Positions 26,727-36,266 of a stretch of DNA of 64,000 bases are shown one piece after another (position 1 is the first letter of the stretch; every line of letters starts with the position of its first letter). The notes below the pieces were generated by a model that saw nothing but the letters and a program-made list of their open reading frames with translations, made no database searches and was not told the DNA's origin. Origin of the DNA: Halobacillus aidingensis (GTDB lineage Bacteria; Bacillota; Bacilli; Bacillales; Halobacillaceae); contig NZ_FNIZ01000016.1 in NCBI RefSeq assembly GCF_900104185.1, positions 1 to 64,000 of the forward strand, written 5' to 3'. A program made the translations under genes and the position numbers.

Positions 26727-26743
26727 TGCGCAATCGGTTGCAT
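26727..26743. promoter_or_regulatory. LacI-family-like operator upstream of the alpha-glucosidase
   Basis: TGCGCAATCGGTTGCAT contains the symmetric core GCAA-TCGG-TTGC with a central CG, as in operators of LacI/MalR-type sugar regulators. A related half-like AACGTTTGCAC lies near 26638. No regulator gene is adjacent. The remaining part of the 26551-26790 gap shows nothing else certain. Confidence 0.45.
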
Positions 26744-26790
26744 CTGCCTGTGACAGGCATCTATAAACGTAACGAAATGAGGCGAATACT

Positions 26791-28452
26791 ATGGAACGTG
26801 TATGGTGGAAGGAAGCGGTTGGATATCAAGTCTATCCTCGTAGTTTTCAAGATTCGAACGGTGACGGAATCGGTGATTTGCAAGGAATGATCGACAGACT
26901 TGATTATCTAAAAGAAATGGGCATTGATTTTATTTGGATCTGCCCGATGTACAAGTCTCCTAAAGACGATAATGGCTATGATATCTCCGATTACCAGGAC
27001 ATATTAGAGGAATTCGGGACGATGGAAGATTTCGATCGTTTGCTTCAGGAAGTACACAAACGTGACATGAAGCTGATCATAGACCTTGTTCTCAACCACA
27101 CGAGTGATGAACACCCATGGTTTATTGAATCAAGAAGCTCTAAAGACGATCCGAAGCGTGACTGGTACATTTGGCGTGACGGGAAAAACGGTGGAGAGCC
27201 AAACAACTGGGAAAGTATCTTTGATGGTTCTGCCTGGCAGTACGATGAAAAAACAGATCAATATTATTTGCACGTGTTCTCCACAAAGCAGCCGGATTTG
27301 AACTGGGAAAATCCTGATGTTCGTGAAGCGTTATATGATACCGTCAACTGGTGGTTGGAAAAAGGAATTGATGGCTTTCGCATCGATGCCATCAGTCACA
27401 TTAAGAAACGGCCGGACTTTCCGGATATGCCAAATCCGAAGAAAGAAAAGTACGTCTCCTCTTTCGATATGCACATGAACCAGGAAGGCATCCATGAATT
27501 TTTACAAGAGTTCAAAGACGAAACGTACAGCAATTATGACGTCATGACGGTCGGCGAAGCAAATGGTGTCAGTGCCGATGAGGCTGATCTTTGGGTCGGA
27601 GATAACGGGAAAATGGATATGATTTTCCAATTCGAACACTTGGATCTTTGGGATCAGGATGCAGAACAGCAGCTGGATATCCCAGGATTGAAAAAAGTCC
27701 TCACACGCTGGCAGAAAGCTTTGGAAGGTGACGGATGGAACGCTTTGTTCGTAGAAAACCACGATAAAGCCCGTGTTGTATCTACGTGGGGCGACGACGA
27801 AGTCTACTGGCGCGAGAGTGCAACATCCATTGCAACGATGTATTTCTTCATGCAAGGAACACCCTATATCTATCAAGGACAGGAAATCGGCATGACAAAT
27901 ATGGCCTTCCCTTCTATTGAAGATTATGATGATGTCGCAGCGAAGAATTTGTACAAGGCGAAGAAAGAACAAGGCATGTCCCATGATGAGATCATGCAGA
28001 TTCTTTGGAATACCTCCCGGGATAACAGTCGTACGCCTATGCAATGGAGCCGTGAAGAAAACGCTGGATTCACGAGCGGCACGCCATGGATGAAAATCAA
28101 TCCGAACTACAAAGCAATCAACGTCGCAGACCAACAGGACGATCCCCATTCGATTCTGAATCATTATAAAGAGATGGTTCGTCTGAAGAAGCAGCATGAT
28201 CTGTTCACATATGGTACGTATGAGCTGATTCTTCCAGAGGACAAACAGATTTATGCTTATACGAGAACGCTTGGTGACAAAACCGCTTTAGTGATTACAA
28301 ACTTGACGAAAAATGCAGCAGCATTCACATCCTCTTATACACTGAACTCGGAGGATTTAATCCTGTCAAACCTAATTGTTGATAAACATGTGGATGTAAA
28401 GAGTTTTACGCTTAAGCCTTTTGAAGCACGTGTTTACTTATTAAACCAATAA
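26791..28452 (+). CDS. GH13 alpha-glucosidase (oligo-1,6-glucosidase family)
   Basis: This 553-residue cytosolic glycosidase releases glucose from short alpha-glucosides. The catalytic triad is D199 (GFRIDAIS), E256 (TVGEA) and D325 (FVENHDKAR). The Ca-binding-like loop DSNGDGIGDL is at 21-30. Residue 200, just after the nucleophile, is Ala. In this subfamily Val at this place goes with alpha-1,6 activity (isomaltase), and Ala or Thr with alpha-1,4 activity, so maltose-type substrates are more likely. It is a single gene with a LacI-like operator upstream and a terminator downstream. TreA-like trehalose-6-phosphate hydrolase is a less likely alternative. Confidence 0.9.
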   Translation: MERVWWKEAVGYQVYPRSFQDSNGDGIGDLQGMIDRLDYLKEMGIDFIWICPMYKSPKDDNGYDISDYQDILEEFGTMEDFDRLLQEVHKRDMKLIIDLVLNHTSDEHPWFIESRSSKDDPKRDWYIWRDGKNGGEPNNWESIFDGSAWQYDEKTDQYYLHVFSTKQPDLNWENPDVREALYDTVNWWLEKGIDGFRIDAISHIKKRPDFPDMPNPKKEKYVSSFDMHMNQEGIHEFLQEFKDETYSNYDVMTVGEANGVSADEADLWVGDNGKMDMIFQFEHLDLWDQDAEQQLDIPGLKKVLTRWQKALEGDGWNALFVENHDKARVVSTWGDDEVYWRESATSIATMYFFMQGTPYIYQGQEIGMTNMAFPSIEDYDDVAAKNLYKAKKEQGMSHDEIMQILWNTSRDNSRTPMQWSREENAGFTSGTPWMKINPNYKAINVADQQDDPHSILNHYKEMVRLKKQHDLFTYGTYELILPEDKQIYAYTRTLGDKTALVITNLTKNAAAFTSSYTLNSEDLILSNLIVDKHVDVKSFTLKPFEARVYLLNQ

Positions 28453-28483
28453 ATCACATGTCTTCATCCGCTTGATGAGAACT

Positions 28484-28519
28484 AAAAAGGACGGCTACCT
28501 TGTGAGTGCCGTCCTTTTT
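28484..28519. terminator. Bidirectional terminator between alpha-glucosidase and osmC-like genes
   Basis: AAAAAGGACGGC (28484-28495) and GCCGTCCTTTTT (28508-28519) form a 12-bp stem with T runs on both strands, between two convergent genes. Confidence 0.92.
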
Positions 28520-28520
28520 G

Positions 28521-28970
28521 TCATGTAGTAATGCTTGTATCTGCTTCCATTTCAAGTTCAACGTTACCTTGAATGGCTTTTGAAATCATGCAGCTTTTTT
28601 CAGCTTTTTCAACGAGGCGGTTCAGTTTGGATAAATCTTTTTCATCCGCTTCCGCGTGCAGGACCACTCTCGGTCTGTGGATGATCTTTTGATAGGTGAA
28701 GACTCCATCGGTAACATCCACTATTCCTTCTGACTGCATGTCCATTTCTTTCAGAGGTAGTTCTGCCCTTTCAATCATAGCAGCGAGACTGATGATATAG
28801 CAGGTGGCCGCCGCTCCAAGGAGCATTTCATCTGGGTTCGTACCCACATCTGGACCATCCATCTCTTTCGGAATCGATATTTTCGTTTTCAGTTTTCCTG
28901 ATTCGATATGACCGACTTCATTTCTTCCTCCTGGCCAGTCGGCTTTTAAGTGAAAATGATGCAAAGCCAT
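28521..28970 (-). CDS. OsmC/Ohr-family peroxidase-like protein
   Basis: This 149-residue protein of the OsmC superfamily uses a cysteine pair to reduce peroxides. The two conserved cysteines are in AAATCYIISLA and KSCMISKA. The N-terminal strand region (HFHLKADWPGG) fits the YhfA/OsmC-like branch. AAGGAGAG precedes the ATG. It is the last gene of a small minus-strand group with the GNAT and SE1561 genes (17 bp from the GNAT stop). Confidence 0.87.
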   Translation of the reverse strand: MALHHFHLKADWPGGRNEVGHIESGKLKTKISIPKEMDGPDVGTNPDEMLLGAAATCYIISLAAMIERAELPLKEMDMQSEGIVDVTDGVFTYQKIIHRPRVVLHAEADEKDLSKLNRLVEKAEKSCMISKAIQGNVELEMEADTSITT

Positions 28971-28987
28971 GGTGTCACTCTCCTTCT

Positions 28988-29443
28988 TTATTTTTCCATA
29001 GAAAGGAACTCATATTGTCCCCCATTCGTTGCTTGCATGAACGTGTGCTTCTTTTTGAAGCCTACACGCTCGTAAACAGCAATGGCACGTTTATTGAATG
29101 TAGCAACAGAAAGTGTAAAAGCACGCGCTTGATACCTCTCGGTCGCAAAGCAGAGACAAGATTGAACGAAACTTTCCCCTTGCCCTCTACCTGCTTCATC
29201 CGGGCGCATCCCTAACCCCAGGTCAACGGCGGGATGATTTTTCAAGTCCACCGTTAGGAAGCCGATCAACTCCCCATCCTTATGGGCACTATACGTATGT
29301 GGGCTCCGCTTCTCCGGATTTATGAATAGCTCCAAATCGTCTTCGTCAGCCGTCATGTCATAAAAATCATAGGGGGCAGGATATTTCCAGCCTGCCATTT
29401 CTTCTGCTTCCTGTTGGGTGGTGGGTGTCCATTGAATTTTCAA
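28988..29443 (-). CDS. GNAT-family N-acetyltransferase
   Basis: This protein of about 151 residues belongs to the RimJ/RimL-like GNAT group: LGLGMRPDEAGRGQGESFV is the acetyl-CoA loop and NKRAIAVYERVGFKKKHTF the terminal motif. Two starts are possible. An ATG at 29458 overlaps the upstream gene by 19 nt. The TTG at 29443 overlaps its stop as TTGA and has GGAGCAGG in front. I favour the TTG. The substrate is unknown. Confidence 0.82.
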   Translation of the reverse strand: MKIQWTPTTQQEAEEMAGWKYPAPYDFYDMTADEDDLELFINPEKRSPHTYSAHKDGELIGFLTVDLKNHPAVDLGLGMRPDEAGRGQGESFVQSCLCFATERYQARAFTLSVATFNKRAIAVYERVGFKKKHTFMQATNGGQYEFLSMEK

Positions 29444-29634
29444 GATTCCTGCTCCCAATCTTTTTTGAAGCGGGACATTTTCACCTGCAGCTGCTCAATC
29501 ATGTCCAAAACGCGATTGAAATCTTCGATATCCACATCTTCTGCATCCATGCTGGACACGACTTGATTAAGCATTTGGATTCTATTTTTTATATAATGAA
29601 ACTGTTGTGAAGGATGTTGAGCTGCCTTACCCAT
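29440..29634 (-). CDS. SE1561-family small protein
   Basis: This is a 64-residue helical, charged protein (IKNRIQMLNQVVSSMDAED, then a second helix with VLDMIEQLQVKMSRF). It matches my memory of the SE1561 family of staphylococci and bacilli, which has no known function. It heads a minus-strand run with the GNAT and OsmC-like genes and is translationally coupled to the former. Confidence 0.7.
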   Translation of the reverse strand: MGKAAQHPSQQFHYIKNRIQMLNQVVSSMDAEDVDIEDFNRVLDMIEQLQVKMSRFKKDWEQES

Positions 29635-29711
29635 TTGTAAGCCCTCCTTTATTTTCCTCTCCTCTCATCTTAACTTGCTCATAAGGAAAGTAAAAGATTT
29701 TGCCCATAAGA

Positions 29712-29737
29712 AAAGCTGTGGCGAAGGCCACAGCTTT
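29712..29737 (-). terminator. Intrinsic terminator of the terC-like gene
   Basis: AAAGCTGTGGC and GCCACAGCTTT form an 11-bp stem with a GAAG loop, 5 bp beyond the stop codon. T runs occur on either side. Confidence 0.9.
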
Positions 29738-29741
29738 TTTA

Positions 29742-30518
29742 TTAAGCTTCTTCCACTTCTTTTTTATCGGATAAGAACCATCCAAGTACTGCGATAAGGA
29801 CAAGGACAGAATAGAAGATGATTTTCCATAAAGCTGAATGAGCGAAGTGTTCATCTAAAATTTGTATATTCGGGTGTGCAAGTGTAGATACAACCAATTT
29901 CACACCGACCCAGCCGACAATGACAAAAGCGGCTACTTCTAAACCTGGACGGGATTTCAGTAGTTTAACAAAGTATCCAGCTGCAAAACGCATAATGATA
30001 ATTCCGATCATACCACCAGTGAGAATGACGGCGAATTGTGCGCCATCCAAGCTTCCGACTTCCGGTAAATCTGTTTCAGGCAAAGCGACAGCAAGAGCGA
30101 CAGCAGCCAATATAGAATCTACGGCGAAAGCCAAGTCGGCAAGCTCTACTTTAAGGACAGTAGCCCAAAAGCCTTTACCTCGCTGATTTCCTGCATCTTC
30201 TTCCATTTCTTCTTCATAATCATCCCCTTTGGTCCGCCACCGATCAAAGAGGTGTTTTCCTGAGATGAAGAGTAAGTACGCGGCCCCCAATGCTTGAACC
30301 TGCCATACGTCTACAAGGAAGGAAATGATGAACAGAGATCCGAATCTAAGTATAAATGCACCAGCTAAACCGTAAAATAACGCCTTTTTCCTTTTTTCTT
30401 CCGGCAGGTGTTTGACCATAATCGCTAGTACAAGAGCGTTGTCTGCGGCAAGAATCCCTTCCAAACCGACAAGCACGATCAAAACCCAACCGTATTCAAT
30501 CAATAATTGAGCATCCAA
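29742..30518 (-). CDS. TerC-family membrane protein, Mn-riboswitch controlled
   Basis: This is a 258-residue integral membrane protein of the TerC family (YkoY/YceF/YjbE in Bacillus), linked to manganese export and metallation of exoenzymes. Features are LEGILAADNALVLAIMVKHLP (about residues 15-35) and LADLAFAVDSILAAVALA, which hold the paired Asp residues of the family, with about seven helices. The frame is open to an ATG at 30539, but that codon abuts the T run of the riboswitch terminator, while AAAAGGAG sits 9 nt before a TTG at 30518, so I start there. A yybP-ykoY aptamer lies upstream. Confidence 0.9.
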   Translation of the reverse strand: MDAQLLIEYGWVLIVLVGLEGILAADNALVLAIMVKHLPEEKRKKALFYGLAGAFILRFGSLFIISFLVDVWQVQALGAAYLLFISGKHLFDRWRTKGDDYEEEMEEDAGNQRGKGFWATVLKVELADLAFAVDSILAAVALAVALPETDLPEVGSLDGAQFAVILTGGMIGIIIMRFAAGYFVKLLKSRPGLEVAAFVIVGWVGVKLVVSTLAHPNIQILDEHFAHSALWKIIFYSVLVLIAVLGWFLSDKKEVEEA

Positions 30519-30540
30519 TTCTATTCTCTCCTTTTCCATA

Positions 30541-30572
30541 AAAAATGGTCCCCACCACTATGGTAAGGACCA
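30541..30572 (-). terminator. Regulated terminator between the Mn riboswitch and terC
   Basis: On the minus strand TGGTCC...GGACCA with the inner ACCA/TGGT pairing forms the hairpin, followed by TTTTTT just before the terC start. It is expected to be disrupted when Mn2+ stabilises the aptamer. Confidence 0.8.
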
Positions 30573-30580
30573 AAAGAATA

Positions 30581-30690
30581 GACCTTTACCACAGTGGGTA
30601 AAGGTCTCGCTAACAACTTCCGTTGCCAATAAAGCCGGGGAATGTTTCCCGAAATGACGACTTTATTGTCCCAGCTACTCCCCTTTAGGA
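30581..30690 (-). ncRNA. yybP-ykoY manganese riboswitch
   Basis: Minus-strand blocks AAAGGGGAGTAGCTGGGAC and TTAGCGAGACCTTTACC are the two conserved loops of the yybP-ykoY aptamer, closed by a GACCTTTACC/GGTAAAGGTC helix. Mn2+ binding usually turns on export genes of the TerC type, and such a gene is directly downstream. Confidence 0.93.
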
Positions 30691-30834
30691 ATGCTACATC
30701 TATCCTTCATCATAGCACGCAACGATGTTTTGTCAACGACTTTCCTGCCCACTTTATAGAATAATTTTAGTATGAGAACAGGAAGGTTTCCTTATGCAAC
30801 ATTGAACGGACGTTTGAGCTATTCGCGTCTTCTG

Positions 30835-32067
30835 TTACTTTTCTGCCTTTTCTTCGAATAATCGGGCAATCTCGACAATGACCTGCGTCGCTTTTTCCAT
30901 ACTTTCAAGCGAAATATATTCATACTTCCCGTGAAAATTTTCACCTCCAGTAAATAGGTTTGGAGTCGGTAAACCCATATAGGAGAGCTGCGACCCGTCT
31001 GTTCCTCCCCTGATCGGTTTCACAAGTGGCTCTACTTCTTTATTCAGCATGGCCGCATGGGCGATATCTACAATATGTTTCACAGGTTCGATTTTATCCC
31101 CCATGTTGTAGTACTGATCTTCAATGGTGAGATCCACTCGTTTCATGCCATATTGTTCACGGATGGCTTCCGCTATTTGCTTCATCTTCTCTTTTTTCTG
31201 TTGGAACGCATCTTTGTCATGATCCCGAATCAAATAAGTCAATTCGGCTTTCTCTACGTCTCCCTGAATAGAGTGAAGATGGAAAAATCCTTCATATTCT
31301 TCTGTATACTCAGGAGCTTCTTGTTCAGGTAGTGATTCTTGAAAGGCCACCGCCAACTTGGCCGCATTCACCATTTTATTCTTAGCTGTACCCGGGTGAA
31401 CGCTATGGCCGTGGAAGATCACCTTAGCTGTTGACGCATTGAAGCTCTCATATTGGAGTTCACCAAGCGGGCCACCATCGACCGTATAAGCATAAGACGC
31501 ACCAAAACGTTCCACGTCAAATTTATGTGGGCCTCTGCCGATCTCCTCATCTGGTGTGAAAGCAACCCGAATTTTCCCATGCTTAATATCCGGGTTCTGA
31601 ATCAAATAATTCAGTGCGGTCATGATTTCCGTAATTCCCGCTTTGTTATCCGCACCCAGTAGTGTCGTACCATCTGTCGTAATCAAGGTCTGTCCTTTAT
31701 ATGTAGGAAGTTCAGGAAACTCTTCCGGTGACAACACAACATCCTTGTTCAATTCAATAGCGCCACCGTCATAATTCTCTACCACTTGCGGGTTCACACC
31801 TGTCCCTGTAAAGTCTGTAGCTGTATCGATGTGCGCAAGAAAACCGATGACAGGAACATTTTTGTCCGTATTGGCTGGAAGGGTCGCCATCACATAGGCG
31901 TTGTCGTCGACTATGACCTCCTCCATTCCAATCTCCTTCAGTTCATCCACCAGTTTATTGGCAAGCTCCCATTGTTTTTCGGTAGAAGGAGTTGTCGGAC
32001 TGTTTTCATCCGATTGCGTATCGATTTTCACGTAAGAAGTAAAACGTTCCAGTAATTCATTCTTCAT
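30835..32067 (-). CDS. pepT: Peptidase T (tripeptide aminopeptidase)
   Basis: This 410-residue M20B zinc metallopeptidase removes the N-terminal residue of tripeptides in the cytosol. Seen are the metal-site motifs [29 protein letters not shown] with the catalytic glutamate pair, and the C-terminal [11 protein letters not shown] histidine. GAGGAGG lies in front of the ATG. It is a single gene divergent from the AI-2E family transporter. Confidence 0.95.
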   Translation of the reverse strand: MKNELLERFTSYVKIDTQSDENSPTTPSTEKQWELANKLVDELKEIGMEEVIVDDNAYVMATLPANTDKNVPVIGFLAHIDTATDFTGTGVNPQVVENYDGGAIELNKDVVLSPEEFPELPTYKGQTLITTDGTTLLGADNKAGITEIMTALNYLIQNPDIKHGKIRVAFTPDEEIGRGPHKFDVERFGASYAYTVDGGPLGELQYESFNASTAKVIFHGHSVHPGTAKNKMVNAAKLAVAFQESLPEQEAPEYTEEYEGFFHLHSIQGDVEKAELTYLIRDHDKDAFQQKKEKMKQIAEAIREQYGMKRVDLTIEDQYYNMGDKIEPVKHIVDIAHAAMLNKEVEPLVKPIRGGTDGSQLSYMGLPTPNLFTGGENFHGKYEYISLESMEKATQVIVEIARLFEEKAEK

Positions 32068-32205
32068 TCAATTTCCTCCTCAAAATTCATGCTTCTTTTT
32101 TCAGTTTATTCTTACTAAGATTAAAAGTAAATGTATTGCTTCACCGGCAAACTTTGGTATTCTAAACATAGTAATTAAACTCTTATAAAAAAGGTGTGTC
32201 CGCTT

Positions 32206-33282
32206 TTGATACATAAACGCTGGTTCCAAGTCATTGTTACCGCCATCCTCCTCTCCCTGTTAGTTTTATTATTAAATCAAATCCATTTTTTCTTTGAACC
32301 CATTCTGACTTATATTGCAGCCATCGCTGTTCCTCTCATTGGCGGGGGAATTCTTTTTTATATTTCTCGTCCGATGCTGCAGCTATTAGAAAAATACCGC
32401 GTCCCTCGTATACTGGGCATTCTTATCATTTTTCTTCTCTACATATTCATCGGATTTTTGATAACCCGGTTCATAGCTCCGATCGCCCAGGAGCAATTCA
32501 CAAAACTTGTGGACAACATTCCCGATATGGCTGAAATGCTAAGTGAAACAGTTACGTACTGGCAGCAAAATCAGGATATTATTCCAAGTGAATTCAACAG
32601 CACTATTGATAATGTAGTCAATAACTTAGAAACATACTTACAAGGAGCACCAACGGTCATTATCAACGTCGTCAGTCAGCTGATAGGTTTTGTCTTCGCC
32701 CTCGTGCTTATCCCTTTCTTCCTTTTCTTCATGTTGAAGGATGGAGATAAGCTTGTACCATTCATTAAACAGTTTTTAAATAATCGTGCTGCGAAAAGCT
32801 TCGAAAAGCTGGCACGTTCTGTAGACTATACGTTGAATGCCTTTATCTTGGGACAAATGACGGTAAGTATTGTCGTTGGTCTTCTGCTTTTAATCGGATA
32901 CATGATTATTGGCTTGAAGTACGCCCTGACTTTGGCCTTGTTTGCCATGGTCATGAATGTCATTCCATTTGTCGGACCATTTTTAGCGGTCATTCCAGCC
33001 TTGCTCGTTGGTCTGTTTCAGGATCCGATCCTCGCTGTCTGGGTGGCCGTTATTACGATCATCGCGCAACAGCTGGAAGGAAACTTTGTCTCCCCGAACG
33101 TTATGGGGAAAGCACTCAGTATCCACCCACTGACTATCATCACATTGATTTTAGCAGCTGGAAGTCTCGCAGGATTTTTGGGATTATTGTTTGCCATCCC
33201 GACCTATGCCGTACTGAAAGCCATCATCAGTCATTTTTACGAAGAATGGCTTGAGAGAAGAGAAACAACGAATCCAGAATAA
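32206..33282 (+). CDS. AI-2E family transporter (UPF0118)
   Basis: This 358-residue membrane protein has about eight helices of the AI-2E/UPF0118 family, members of which export autoinducer-2 or act as Na+(Li+)/H+ antiporters. Family motifs are IPFFLFFMLKDGDK, VPFVGPFLAVIPALLVG and QQLEGNFVSPNVMGKAL. The frame opens at a GTG (32194), but AAAAAAGGTG is well spaced for the TTG at 32206. In a halophile the antiport role is attractive, though not shown. Confidence 0.87.
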   Translation: MIHKRWFQVIVTAILLSLLVLLLNQIHFFFEPILTYIAAIAVPLIGGGILFYISRPMLQLLEKYRVPRILGILIIFLLYIFIGFLITRFIAPIAQEQFTKLVDNIPDMAEMLSETVTYWQQNQDIIPSEFNSTIDNVVNNLETYLQGAPTVIINVVSQLIGFVFALVLIPFFLFFMLKDGDKLVPFIKQFLNNRAAKSFEKLARSVDYTLNAFILGQMTVSIVVGLLLLIGYMIIGLKYALTLALFAMVMNVIPFVGPFLAVIPALLVGLFQDPILAVWVAVITIIAQQLEGNFVSPNVMGKALSIHPLTIITLILAAGSLAGFLGLLFAIPTYAVLKAIISHFYEEWLERRETTNPE

Positions 33283-33290
33283 TATCAGCT

Positions 33291-33323
33291 GAAGCCCGCT
33301 ATTTATAGTGGGTTTCATTTTTT
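33291..33323 (+). terminator. Intrinsic terminator of the AI-2E transporter gene
   Basis: GAAGCCCGCTA and TAGTGGGTTTC pair around TTTA and are followed by ATTTTTT. Confidence 0.8.
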
Positions 33324-33368
33324 GGAAAACAAGACGCACGCCACACGATATGAAAGCGAGGAAAAGAA

Positions 33369-34553
33369 ATGCCACAACCGAAACTTTGGACATGGCCGTT
33401 CATATTTTTGATCTTAGCCAACCTATTCACATTCATGAGCTTTCAAATGCTTCTTCCAAACCTGCCTCCCTATATTGAATCCATTGGAGGCTCGAGTTTA
33501 CAAGTAGGACTGATTACGACGACGTTTGCCTTTGCCGCCATCATCATCAGACCTTTCATCGGCCACTTGTTAATGACGCGGCCACGTAAAATCCTTGTGT
33601 TGATCGGAGCCATCTCCCTACTCGTGATGACCGCCCTTTACCCGATTACCCAAGTGGTTGTCATTCTTTTGATCATTCGTTTCATCCACGGAATTGCATG
33701 GGGATGGTCGACAACGGTTAACGGGACCGCCGCTGTCGATCTCGTTCCAAGAAGACGCGTAGGAGAAGGCATGGGGTATTTCGGCCTTTCCGTAACGGTC
33801 GGGATGATTATGGCTCCGAGCCTGGGCATCTACCTTTACCAGAATTATTCCTTTGATTTACTTGTGGGGATTGCTGTTGCTTTAGGTATGATCGCCATTC
33901 TGCTCTTCTCCATTACCAGCTTTGTAACACCTGAGCAGGTATATAAGAACCAAGAAGCTCCTCCACGCTTTTCTTTTACTGGTTCTCTCATTGAAAAAAG
34001 AAGCTGGTATCCGGCACTCGTTACAATTTTGAATACCTTCGGCTACGGCTCTGTCGTTACCTATATTGTCATTTTCGGGAATGAACAAGGGCTTTCCGGG
34101 ACGTTTCTTTTCTACTTCTTTAATGCTGTATTTGCGACCATAACGAGACCGATCACAGGCCGCTACTTTGATAAAAACGGTCCGTGGAAATTGATCATGA
34201 TTTGCTCTGTTCTTTCGTTTAGTGCGATGTGGGTGCTTGCTCTAGCAAGTTCAAACGTCCACTTGGTCATTGCAGGAGCTATATTCGGAATTGGGTTTGG
34301 GTCCATGATGCCCGCTCTTCAAGCATGGGTCATCTCCAAAACGACGACAGAGCGAAGCGGGATTGCTAACGGGATGTATTATTCATCGATTGACCTCGGG
34401 ATTGGATCAAGTGCATTTATTCTTGGGTTTATTTATCAGTTCGTCGAAACGGCGACGTTATTCAAACTTTCCAGCTTCCTTTTCCTTCTCGTCCTACTGC
34501 TCACAATTTTGGACTACAGAAAACAAACCGAACCATGGGTAGCTCCCGAATAA
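33369..34553 (+). CDS. Major facilitator superfamily transporter
   Basis: This 394-residue protein has twelve predicted helices. The MFS loop 2-3 signature is GHLLMTRPRKILVLIG, and RFIHGIAWGWSTTVNGTAA in TM4 is like that of drug or metabolite exporters. GAGGAAAAG lies in front of the ATG. The substrate is unknown. I see no intrinsic terminator in the 28 bp before repeat R5. Confidence 0.87.
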   Translation: MPQPKLWTWPFIFLILANLFTFMSFQMLLPNLPPYIESIGGSSLQVGLITTTFAFAAIIIRPFIGHLLMTRPRKILVLIGAISLLVMTALYPITQVVVILLIIRFIHGIAWGWSTTVNGTAAVDLVPRRRVGEGMGYFGLSVTVGMIMAPSLGIYLYQNYSFDLLVGIAVALGMIAILLFSITSFVTPEQVYKNQEAPPRFSFTGSLIEKRSWYPALVTILNTFGYGSVVTYIVIFGNEQGLSGTFLFYFFNAVFATITRPITGRYFDKNGPWKLIMICSVLSFSAMWVLALASSNVHLVIAGAIFGIGFGSMMPALQAWVISKTTTERSGIANGMYYSSIDLGIGSSAFILGFIYQFVETATLFKLSSFLFLLVLLLTILDYRKQTEPWVAPE

Positions 34554-34581
34554 GATTTTTAACCGCTGTTTATTGAACAAT

Positions 34582-35134
34582 ATGGCAGGATTGTTGAAGA
34601 CTCGGTTTCAAGATGTTCTTGGGGTTCGTTTACGGTGTTGAGTGTTAGGGGTGTTTGGGAAGCAGCTCGCTTTCCTGCGGGGATGACGGCAAGCCTCCTC
34701 GTGCTTCGCACTGTGGGGTCTCGCCAGTCAATCCATTCCCGCGGGAGTCTCGCAGCTTTCCAACCACCCCATTCCATGAAGGTGAGAAACGAACCCCGCT
34801 ACTGTGTGGGGGGTCTTCCACTATCCTTGTGTTATATGCATAAAGCGCTACATAACAAGCTTTCCGCACCCAGAATAGAGTGTCTGCAAGTTCGTACCCT
34901 CCATTAAATCTGTGCATAAAAGCAGCTTATTCTGGAAGTGGTTTCGAGACACTTATATGGCAAAGGGGCGGAGGGAAACGGTGAGACTCCTATGGGACGT
35001 GTGGGACAGGTGAGACCCCGGAAGGCGTAGCCTGAGGAGGCTCACCGCCCGCCCCATGGAAAGCGAACCTTTTCCCGCAGCCCCTAAACTCACACATAAG
35101 TCTCGAAACTGAGTCTTCCAGAAAAGGGAGCTTT
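34582..35134. repeat. Composite intergenic repeat R5, full copy, A and B exchanged
   Basis: This 553-bp copy runs from ATGGCAGGATTGTTGAAGAC to CAGAAAAGGGAGCTTT. Here the B domain comes first, in reverse (apical GTGC/GCAC at 34701-34711), and the A domain second (apical AGGC/GCCT at 35023-35033). The order is thus opposite to R2, R4 and R7, while both domains still point outwards. Its linker (34790-34925) is the inverse of bases 1-135 of the window. It lies between convergent genes. Confidence 0.87.
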
Positions 35135-35149
35135 AGTTGAAGAGTATAT

Positions 35150-35190
35150 AAAAAAAGAAGTCCAAAGCTCATAGCTTTGGATTTCTTTTT
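35150..35190. terminator. Terminator between repeat R5 and the TRAP operon
   Basis: TCCAAAGCT and AGCTTTGGA form a 9-bp stem with a 3-nt loop, extended by A/T pairs, with A/T runs on both sides. It ends the TRAP operon on the minus strand and may also stop plus-strand transcripts leaving R5. Confidence 0.85.
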
Positions 35191-35198
35191 ATCATGAA

Positions 35199-36266
35199 TT
35201 ATTGACCGGAAGAATCGATTTCTTCTAGCAGCTTATCAAGGATTTGCCCATCTACGGTAGAGACTTCCTCACGATAGAAGTCACGCACCGGTGCCGCTTT
35301 CTCTCTAAATGCGTTACGTTGCTCTTCATTCAACTCGATAATTTCTGTAGGGTTTTCTGTATCATTTTTAATGACTTCAAGGTATTCTTCGTTCTGTTTC
35401 TTTTGTTCTTCGAATACCCAGTCCTGCATTTCTTCTACAGTTTCATCGATCGTTGATTGCATTTCTTCATCCAGACCCTCATACCAATCTGTATTCACTG
35501 TCGTCATCGCGACGTAGTTGTTGTGGTTTGAAATCGTCATATAATCCTGTACTTCATGGAAAGAAGCGTCTCCGATAAAGAAGATCGGGTTCTCTTGGCC
35601 TTCTACTGTTCCTTGATCAAGTCCTGTGTAAAGCTCTCCCCAGCTCATAGACTGTGGATCTGCTCCATAAGCCTTATAAGATTCAAGAATCAATGGAGAA
35701 GTTTGTGTACGCATTTTCAACCCTTCAAAGTCTGCAGGCTCAGAGATTGCCCGACTGGATGTCCACTGCATAGCACCCTCTGTCCAGTAAGATAAAGGTG
35801 AGATACTGTGTTCTTCATACAACTCACGTAAATCGGTATTCAAAGCTTCACTATCATTCAAAATCTGTTGTGTAGTTTCTACGCTATCCGGGAAAAGGAA
35901 GTGAAGGGCAAACAACTGTCCTTCTTTAACCATGTTCCCAGTAAAGCCCGGTGACATGACAGCCATTTCAACTGTACCACTTTGCAGCTGCTCCACCTGG
36001 TCAGTTTCGCTTCCAAGGCCACCAAATTCATATACATCAATATTTACGGCGCCGTCTGTTTTTTCATTCATACGTTTGGCAAATTCTTCAGCATATTCGT
36101 ATTGAACTTGCCCGTCAATTTCTTCTGTTACAAATTTCCAATTATATGTTTCTCCTCCATCTCCACTTGCGCTTCCATCACCTTCACCATTTCCGCCACA
36201 AGCAGCTAACACCATGCCCAAAACCACTAACGTCATTAATGCTAAAAGATTCTTTTTCTTAAAGAT
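35199..36266 (-). CDS. dctP: TRAP transporter substrate-binding lipoprotein (DctP)
   Basis: This is the extracytoplasmic solute receptor of a TRAP transporter. A lipoprotein signal (LLALMTLVVLGMVLAAC, lipobox LAAC) is followed by an acidic Gly/Ser linker and the DctP fold (EGLKMRTQTSPL, with the conserved arginine, and GELYTGLDQGTVEGQENP). The start is odd. GGGGAGG is ideally spaced (8 nt) for an ATC codon at 36266, which gives the expected signal peptide start FKKKNLL, and no ATG/GTG/TTG is nearby. A GTG at 36305 (AAGGG upstream) would add 13 residues. The gene is last in the operon, after DctM. Confidence 0.88.
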   Translation of the reverse strand: MFKKKNLLALMTLVVLGMVLAACGGNGEGDGSASGDGGETYNWKFVTEEIDGQVQYEYAEEFAKRMNEKTDGAVNIDVYEFGGLGSETDQVEQLQSGTVEMAVMSPGFTGNMVKEGQLFALHFLFPDSVETTQQILNDSEALNTDLRELYEEHSISPLSYWTEGAMQWTSSRAISEPADFEGLKMRTQTSPLILESYKAYGADPQSMSWGELYTGLDQGTVEGQENPIFFIGDASFHEVQDYMTISNHNNYVAMTTVNTDWYEGLDEEMQSTIDETVEEMQDWVFEEQKKQNEEYLEVIKNDTENPTEIIELNEEQRNAFREKAAPVRDFYREEVSTVDGQILDKLLEEIDSSGQ

